Assembly: GCF_024699985.1 (NCBI RefSeq) | Contig: NZ_JAJONA010000001.1 | Coordinates: forward strand, 3,974,501-4,038,500 | Reading direction: 5' to 3' | Source: Phenylobacterium sp. J367 | GTDB lineage: Bacteria; Pseudomonadota; Alphaproteobacteria; Caulobacterales; Caulobacteraceae | Length of the DNA stretch: 64,000 nt | In this document: piece after piece, positions 58,646 through 64,000 of the stretch | Position numbering within the stretch: position 1 is the stretch's first letter | Layout: the number at the start of each line of letters is the position of its first letter | Notes under the pieces: model-generated | What the model was told of the DNA's origin: nothing | The model's database searches: none | Seen by the model: only the letters and a program-made list of their open reading frames with translations | Position numbers and translations under genes: made by a program

Positions 58646-59233
58646 TCAGCCGGCCAGCGCCGCTTCCACGAAATCCAGCCGATCCTGGCCGAAGTAGAGC
58701 TCGCCCTCCACGAAGAAGGTCGGCGCCCCGAACATGCCGCGCGCCACGGCCGCCTCGGTGTCGGCCTTCAGCCGCGCCTTGACGTCCTCGTCGGCCTGGA
58801 AGGCCATGAACTCCTCGCCCGAGACCCCGGCGCGCGCCAGAACCGGGCCCATCTCGGCCGGGTCGCCGAGGTTCTTCGGGTCGTTCCACATGGCGTCGAA
58901 GACCGCGTCCACGTAGGCCAGGAACCGCGGATCGTCGCGCAGACCCACCGCGCCGCGCATCAGGTGAAGCGTGTTGATCGGGAAGTGTGGGTTGCGGGTG
59001 AAGGGCGTCCCGCGCTTCGCGGCCCAGCGGGCGAGGTCGGCGTTCATCCAGGCGCCCTTGACCGCGATGGTCGCCGGCGAGGCGTTGCCGGTCGCCTTGA
59101 ACACCCCGCCCAGCAGCACCGGCCGGTAGTCGATCTCGGCGCCCGTGCGGGCGGCGACATCCGGAAGAGCTTTCCACGCCAGGTAGCTGGCGGGACTGCC
59201 GAAATCGAACAGGAACTCGACCGTCTTTCCCAT
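58646..59233 (-). CDS. 2-hydroxychromene-2-carboxylate isomerase/DsbA-like thioredoxin-fold protein
   Basis: 195 aa. The kappa-GST/HCCA-isomerase family: VEFLFDFGSPASYLAWKALP with the Ser that replaces the thioredoxin Cys, PVLLGGVFKATGNASPATIA, and GMFGAPTFFVEGELYFGQDR. NahD in naphthalene degradation is the model, but most genomic members have no known aromatic substrate. No aromatic-degradation genes are near. Its start shares TGATG with the SDR stop, and AlkD follows. The gene is intact. Confidence 0.88.
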   Translation of the reverse strand: MGKTVEFLFDFGSPASYLAWKALPDVAARTGAEIDYRPVLLGGVFKATGNASPATIAVKGAWMNADLARWAAKRGTPFTRNPHFPINTLHLMRGAVGLRDDPRFLAYVDAVFDAMWNDPKNLGDPAEMGPVLARAGVSGEEFMAFQADEDVKARLKADTEAAVARGMFGAPTFFVEGELYFGQDRLDFVEAALAG

Positions 59234-59957
59234 CAGAAGCTCTCCGTCCAGGGCCTGAGGTCCAGCTCGTGGGTCCAGGCGTCGCGGGGTTGGGCGTGCA
59301 GCATCCAGTAGGCCTCGGCGATGTGCTCCGGATTGAGGATGCCGTCGTGGTCCTTCTGCGCATAGCGCTCCGGGAAGTTCTCCTTGATCCAGGCGGTGTC
59401 GATCGCGCCGTCGATGATGGTGTGGGCCACGTGGAGGCCTTTGGGTCCCAGTTCGCGGGCCATGCTCTGGGCGAGCGCGCGCAACGCATGCTTGGCGCCG
59501 GCGAAGGCGGCGTATCCGTCGCGGCCGCGTACGGAGGCCGTGGCCCCCGTGAAGAGGATGGTGCCCCGGCCCCGGGGGTCATGCGCTTGGCCGCCTCGCG
59601 GCCGGCGAGGAAGCCCGCGAAGGCGGCCATCTCCCAGACCTTGAAATAGACCCGCGCCGTGGTCTCGGCGATCGGGAAGCGGACGTTCGCCCCGATGTTG
59701 AAGACGCAGGCCTCCACCGGCGCGATCTCGGCTTCGACACGGTCGAAGAGGCCGACCATCTGGTCCTCCTGGCGGGCGTCGACGCCGAAGGGGTGCGCCT
59801 CGCCGCCGGCGTCGCGGATGGCCTGCGCCAGGTCCTCGAGCTGGTCGGCGTGGCGGCGCACGACGACCGCCGCGAAGCCCTCCCGGGCGAACCGCTTGGC
59901 GATGGCCCCGCCCAGCGCGTCCCCTGCCCCGATGACGATGACCGCCTTTTCCGCCAT
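59233..59957 (-). CDS. short-chain dehydrogenase/reductase, frame broken, atypical active site
   Basis: Rossmann-fold oxidoreductase, about 241 aa. AVIVIGAGDALGGAIAKRFA is the nucleotide motif; EACVFNIGANVRFPI replaces NNAG; TILFTGATASVRGRDGYAAF follows. Tyr is followed by Lys at +7 (YAAFAGAK) instead of the classical YxxxK, so catalysis may differ or be absent. ARELGPKGLHVAHTIIDGAI completes the family pattern. The frame breaks at 59574-59578 (net -1); repair gives KRMTPRGRGTILFTG. GGAGGAG lies 7 nt before the ATG. Operon with the isomerase and AlkD genes. Confidence 0.86.
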
Positions 59958-59982
59958 GGGATGCTCCTCCGCGCCCGATGGA

Positions 59983-59996
59983 ATGATGATCATCAT
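59983..59996. promoter_or_regulatory. 14-bp perfect palindrome upstream of the SDR operon
   Basis: ATGATGATCATCAT, 26 nt upstream of the SDR start codon, in an AT-rich island of a GC-rich region. Size, symmetry and position fit an operator for a TetR- or MarR-type dimer; no regulator gene is adjacent. Confidence 0.45.
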
Positions 59997-60116
59997 ATTC
60001 GCGGGCGCAGCGAAATGGATGGCAGGAATTCTGCGCCGGCTGTGAGATCGGAGCGTGGGTGAGGTTCGGGTTGGAACCACGAAGGGCGCGAAGGACACGC
60101 CATTGATCCGCCCCTC

Positions 60117-60432
60117 CTCCGCTCATCCCGGCGAAAGCCGGGATCCAGGCTGAGGGTGGGTTTGAACCACGGATTTCACGGATGGCCGCTGGCTCGGCCT
60201 GATGGAACCACGGAATACACGGAATACACGGAAGGGAGCCGAGCTGACCTTTCGAGGCGGGCGAGGTGGTGGAAAGGGAATCGCGCGCCGGAGGCGCGCA
60301 AGCATGATCGAGGCGCCAAGCCATGGGGTGGCCCGCCTTTCCGTGTATTCCGTGTATTCCGTGGTTTGATTTTCGCGCGCGGCGCGGTCGCTGAGTCAGC
60401 CTGGATCCCGGCTTTCGCCGGGATGAGCGGAG
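60117..60432. repeat. nested inverted-repeat intergenic element
   Basis: Outer arms: 37-bp perfect inverted repeats at 60117-60153 and 60396-60432, each containing a self-complementary CCCGGCGAAAGCCGGG hairpin. Inner arms: 28-bp perfect inverted repeats at 60206-60233 and 60339-60366, built from tandem GGAATACAC units. Related degenerate copies of the inner motif lie at 60161-60185 and 60073-60098. The core (60234-60338) has a GCGCGCC/GGCGCGC hairpin and no credible gene. The layout resembles composite REP/BIME-like intergenic repeats; there is no transposase. Confidence 0.8.
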
Positions 60433-60437
60433 GGGGG

Positions 60438-61055
60438 TTAGCTGGAGTCGGCGGTTGCGGGCTCGGGTTCGGGCTCGGCCCGTTCGCGGCCTCGGATGTC
60501 GTAGATCAGGGTGGGGTCGGCGCCGATGGCGTCGCAGGCTTCGATGACCAGGAGGTCGAAGTCGCGGGTGAGGAAGTCGGGTTTGGCTTGCTCGGCATCG
60601 AGGAAGGCCTCGAGCCTGTCCCACATGGGGTCTTCGGGCGGCGGGCGGTCGGGCTTGTCGATCCCGTCGTCGGGGAGGTTCCAGTCGGCGCCTTCGTGCT
60701 CAGACCAGAAGCAGTCGCCGACCCGGGTCCAGACGCCGTCGCGGCGCTGGTCGACGGCGAGGTCGTGCAGGTCAGCCTCGGCTTTCGCCCGGGCTTCGGC
60801 GAGGTCGGCGGCGGCCTTTTCCTTGAGAACCAGATCGTCCTTGTAGCGGAGGAGCTTCAGTTCCAGCGCCAGCGTCTGGCGCAGGCCGCGGCTCACCCGG
60901 TGGAAGGCGGTGGCGAGGCGGCCGGCGTCCTCGGGGTTCTCGGCGTCCAGCGCCCGCTGCTGCAGGTCGCGGCAGAGCTCCAGGCTCATCCCCGCGAGCG
61001 CGCGGAGCGTCAGGGTGTGACGGTCTTCTCCGATCTGGGCTGCATCGTCGGTCAT
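60438..61055 (-). CDS. conserved-looking protein of unknown function, predicted SOS-controlled
   Basis: 205 aa, no signal peptide or membrane segment. The first 100 residues are helical and charged (LTLRALAGMSLELCRDLQQR, FHRVSRGLRQTLALELKLLR, LVLKEKAAADLAEARAKAEA). The second half is acidic and Trp-containing (DGVWTRVGDCFWSEHEGADW, DPMWDRLEAFLDAEQ) with a low-complexity acidic end. I recognise no family; a helical DNA- or protein-binding role is possible but unsupported. A LexA box at 61058-61072 ends 2 nt before ATG 61055; no ribosome site fits, so the mRNA may be leaderless. Lies between clpX and the palindromic element. Confidence 0.78.
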   Translation of the reverse strand: MTDDAAQIGEDRHTLTLRALAGMSLELCRDLQQRALDAENPEDAGRLATAFHRVSRGLRQTLALELKLLRYKDDLVLKEKAAADLAEARAKAEADLHDLAVDQRRDGVWTRVGDCFWSEHEGADWNLPDDGIDKPDRPPPEDPMWDRLEAFLDAEQAKPDFLTRDFDLLVIEACDAIGADPTLIYDIRGRERAEPEPEPATADSS

Positions 61056-61057
61056 GA

Positions 61058-61072
61058 GAACGAAACGAGAAC
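61058..61072 (-). promoter_or_regulatory. LexA (SOS) box, GTTC-N7-GTTC, abutting a start codon
   Basis: The plus strand reads GAACGAAACGAGAAC (GTTC-N7-GTTC on the minus strand), a perfect alphaproteobacterial LexA consensus. A -35-like TTGACT stands at 61093-61088, so with a 17-nt spacer the -10 falls in the box at 61070-61065 and initiation would be at or a few bases before the ATG. The -10 itself is poor. Confidence 0.7.
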
Positions 61073-61116
61073 ATATGCAGCCGGCGGAGTCAAGGTTTTT
61101 CGGCCTGGAACGAAGA

Positions 61117-61142
61117 AGGCCCCGCAGTCGCCTGCGGGGCCT
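61117..61142 (-). terminator. hairpin terminator downstream of clpX
   Basis: AGGCCCCGCAG (61117-61127) pairs perfectly with CTGCGGGGCCT (61132-61142) around a TCGC loop, 26 nt after the clpX stop. On the minus strand it is followed by TCTTCG, moderately T-rich. Confidence 0.65.
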
Positions 61143-61168
61143 GAACTTTCCGGCTTGGTCGGCGGCGC

Positions 61169-62431
<1,263 letters not shown>

Positions 62432-62654
62432 GGTCGTTTCTCACTCTCTAGACGACACGGCCGATAACCGGCCCGCGCCGTCCCGCAGGACGTCTGCGCC
62501 CCTACAATGCAGATTACGCGCCGCGGGTTGTCTAAGTCTTGACATTCCCCGATCCGGCTAAGGATCACAACCCTTCGTTCGCCGGAGCGACAAATGGCGA
62601 CGCGGCGCCCGCACCTGGCGGCGACTCGCGCCCCTAAATGGGATACGGGCCGAA

Positions 62655-63320
62655 ATGGCACAAGAGTTCACCACCGCCCTGTCCCCAAGCGAAACAGCCG
62701 CGGAGGACCCGAACGGAGCCGACCTTCCGGTCGTCGCCTTCGACTTCGACGGCACGCTGACGGTCAGGGACAGCTTTACGGCCTTCCTCAGATGGCGTGC
62801 CGGACCGGCACGTTACGCGCTGGGCCTTGCACGCCTCGTGCCTGCCTTGATCGCCTATGTGTTCCATCGCGACCGTGGCCGCATAAAGGCGCAGGCGGTC
62901 GGTGAGTTCCTCAAGGGCGTGCCGCACGACCGGCTGGAGGCCGACGCCCGCCGCTTCGCCGAAACCCACGCCCGGAAACTCCTGCGCCCCGACGCCGTCG
63001 CCGCCTGGAAGCGCTGGCGCACGCAGCGGGTGCGGCTGGTGATCGTCACCGCCTCGCCGGAGATGACCGTCGGGCCGTTCGGCCGGGGCCTTGGCGCCGA
63101 CGCGGTGCTGGGCACCCAGCTCTCGTTCGACGCCGACAACCGGGTGCTGGGCGCCTTCTCCGGTCCCAACTGCCGCGGGCCGGAGAAGATCGTGCGGCTG
63201 AAGGAGGTGTTCGGCCCGGAGATGCGGCTGAAGGCGGCCTACGGGGACACCAGCGGCGATCGGGAGATGCTGGCGATGGCCGAGATCCCCGGCTACCGGG
63301 TGTTCAAGGGCAGACCCTAG
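62655..63320 (+). CDS. HAD-superfamily phosphatase (HAD-IB, SerB/PSPase-like)
   Basis: 221 aa. Motif I VVAFDFDGTLTVRDSFTAFL with the nucleophilic Asp, motif II VTASPE, motif III Lys in FSGPNCRGPEKIVRLKEVFG, motif IV AYGDTSGDREML. The helical cap between motifs I and II (RYALGLARLVPALIAYVFHR) is typical of the HAD-IB group that hydrolyses small phosphomonoesters; substrate unknown. The first 25 residues are a non-conserved leader, so the true start could be later. The stop shares CTAG (63317-63320) with the convergent otsA. Confidence 0.88.
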   Translation: MAQEFTTALSPSETAAEDPNGADLPVVAFDFDGTLTVRDSFTAFLRWRAGPARYALGLARLVPALIAYVFHRDRGRIKAQAVGEFLKGVPHDRLEADARRFAETHARKLLRPDAVAAWKRWRTQRVRLVIVTASPEMTVGPFGRGLGADAVLGTQLSFDADNRVLGAFSGPNCRGPEKIVRLKEVFGPEMRLKAAYGDTSGDREMLAMAEIPGYRVFKGRP

Positions 63321-64000
63321 CCCTCGGTCACCAGGTGCAGAGGCGGCGGGCGCTCCGCCGACCGGTCCATCAGGGCGGCGAGATAGGCGTCGCGCCAGGC
63401 GTTCACGTCGTCTCGGCGGACCCCGTCGATCAGCGCCTCCCAGCGGCGCCGGCGTTCGGCCAGCTCCATGCCCAGCCCCTGGCGGATGGCGTCGGAGACG
63501 TCCTCGCGGCTGAAGGGATTGACGATCAGCGCCTCCGCCATCTGTTCGGCGGCGCCCGGCGAACTGCGACAGGATCAGCACGCCGGGATCCTCGGGGTCC
63601 TGGGCGGCGACGTATTCCTTGGCCACCAGGTTCATGCCGTCGCGCAGCGGCGTGACGAGCCCGATGGCGGCGGTGCGGTAGATGCCGGCCAGCTCGTCCC
63701 GCCGGTAGCTGCGGTTCACATAGCGGATCGGCACCCAGTCGGCCGTGGCGAACGCGCCGTTGATCCGGCCGCTCACCCCGTCCAGCCGCGCCCGGATCTC
63801 CTGATAGGCCGGGACCTCGTCGCGGCTCGGCGTCGCGATCTGGAGGAAGAAGACCTGCTCCTGCGCCTCCGGGGTGCGGGTCAGGTACTCCTCGTAGGCG
63901 AGGAAGCGCTCCTCGAGGCCCTTGGAATAGTCGAGGCGGTCGACGCCGACGATCATCCGCCGGCCGGCGAGGCTGCGGGTCATCCGCGCCTGCCAAGCCC
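63317..64000 (-). CDS. otsA: trehalose-6-phosphate synthase OtsA, C-terminal part, frame broken (5' end outside window)
   Basis: Makes trehalose 6-phosphate from UDP-glucose and glucose 6-phosphate (GT20), for osmotic and stress protection. Only the last ~228 residues are visible. MIVGVDRLDYSKGLEERFLA is the donor-site segment, GLVTPLRDGMNLVAKEYVAA the catalytic C-terminal region, then LILSQFAG. After the break, MAEALIVNPFSREDVSDAIR continues in another frame. The break is one extra C in 63555-63557; repair gives SQFAGAAEQMAEALIVNP. The frame stays open to base 64000. It shares CTAG with the convergent HAD gene. Confidence 0.95.

Noticed and set aside
60117..60432. CRISPR array or insertion sequence at the repeat-rich intergenic region
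   Set aside because: Repeats are inverted and nested, not direct with regular spacers, and there is no cas or transposase gene.
62432..62654. Promoter pair in the clpX/HAD divergent gap
   Set aside because: A perfect TTGACA at 62539-62544 on the plus strand has no good -10 at 16-18 nt, and nothing convincing was found for clpX; mentioned only in the clpX entry.

Overview
The window is a high-GC chromosomal segment from an alphaproteobacterium, most likely a member of the Caulobacteraceae (Phenylobacterium/Caulobacter type). The evidence is the gene order (gltA, the lpx/bamA/dxr/pyrH/tsf/rpsB block, dnaE, the lol genes, the nuo operon, hup, lon, clpX), the short alphaproteobacterial ProS, LpxI in place of LpxH, GTTC-N7-GTTC SOS boxes, and a 29-codon sidA-like gene directly upstream of dnaE. 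Almost everything is housekeeping. There is no prophage, IS element or CRISPR array. This assignment is inferred from content, not from a search.

Layout. 1-1025 (+): end of citrate synthase and a small unknown protein. 1022-15846 (-): one long tightly packed envelope/translation operon, in transcription order rpsB-tsf-pyrH-frr-uppS-cdsA-dxr-rseP-bamA-ompH-lpxD-fabZ-lpxA-lpxI-lpxB, with a promoter upstream of rpsB. 16025-19991 (-): a Pro-rich secreted protein, dnaE, the sidA-like gene and its LexA-controlled promoter. 20028-24263: a secreted unknown, a VOC protein, a Tat-exported HisC-like aminotransferase and a secreted amidohydrolase. 24331-46831 (-): a second long operon, nuoA-N followed by birA-coaX-rnj-mce-DUF1467-proS-lolC-lolD. 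Two extra small genes sit inside nuo: an NTF2-like protein and a lipoprotein. 46909-54659: two tRNAs (Asp, Val) and accessory metabolism (Baeyer-Villiger-type monooxygenase, lipoproteins, aldo-keto reductase, esterase, peptide transporter), then a Mn-exporter-type GDT1 gene behind a yybP-ykoY riboswitch. 54695-62431 (-): hup, lon, a DNA-alkylation-repair/isomerase/SDR group, a 316-bp nested palindromic intergenic element, an unknown gene under a second SOS box, and clpX. 62655-64000: a HAD phosphatase and the end of otsA.

Data quality. Sixteen otherwise normal genes, including the essential bamA, dnaE, fabZ, pyrH and lpxB, carry about 24 one-base frame breaks. Most are one extra base in a G/C run. 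They are best read as uncorrected sequencing errors, and I annotate each gene across its break.

Most interesting: (1) the unlabelled 29-codon sidA homologue with its promoter, LexA box and 4-nt spacing to dnaE; (2) an unknown 205-aa gene whose start codon abuts a second SOS box; (3) the Mn riboswitch on the GDT1 gene; (4) the nested inverted-repeat element at 60117-60432; (5) three of four convergent gene pairs share one CTAG as both stop codons.
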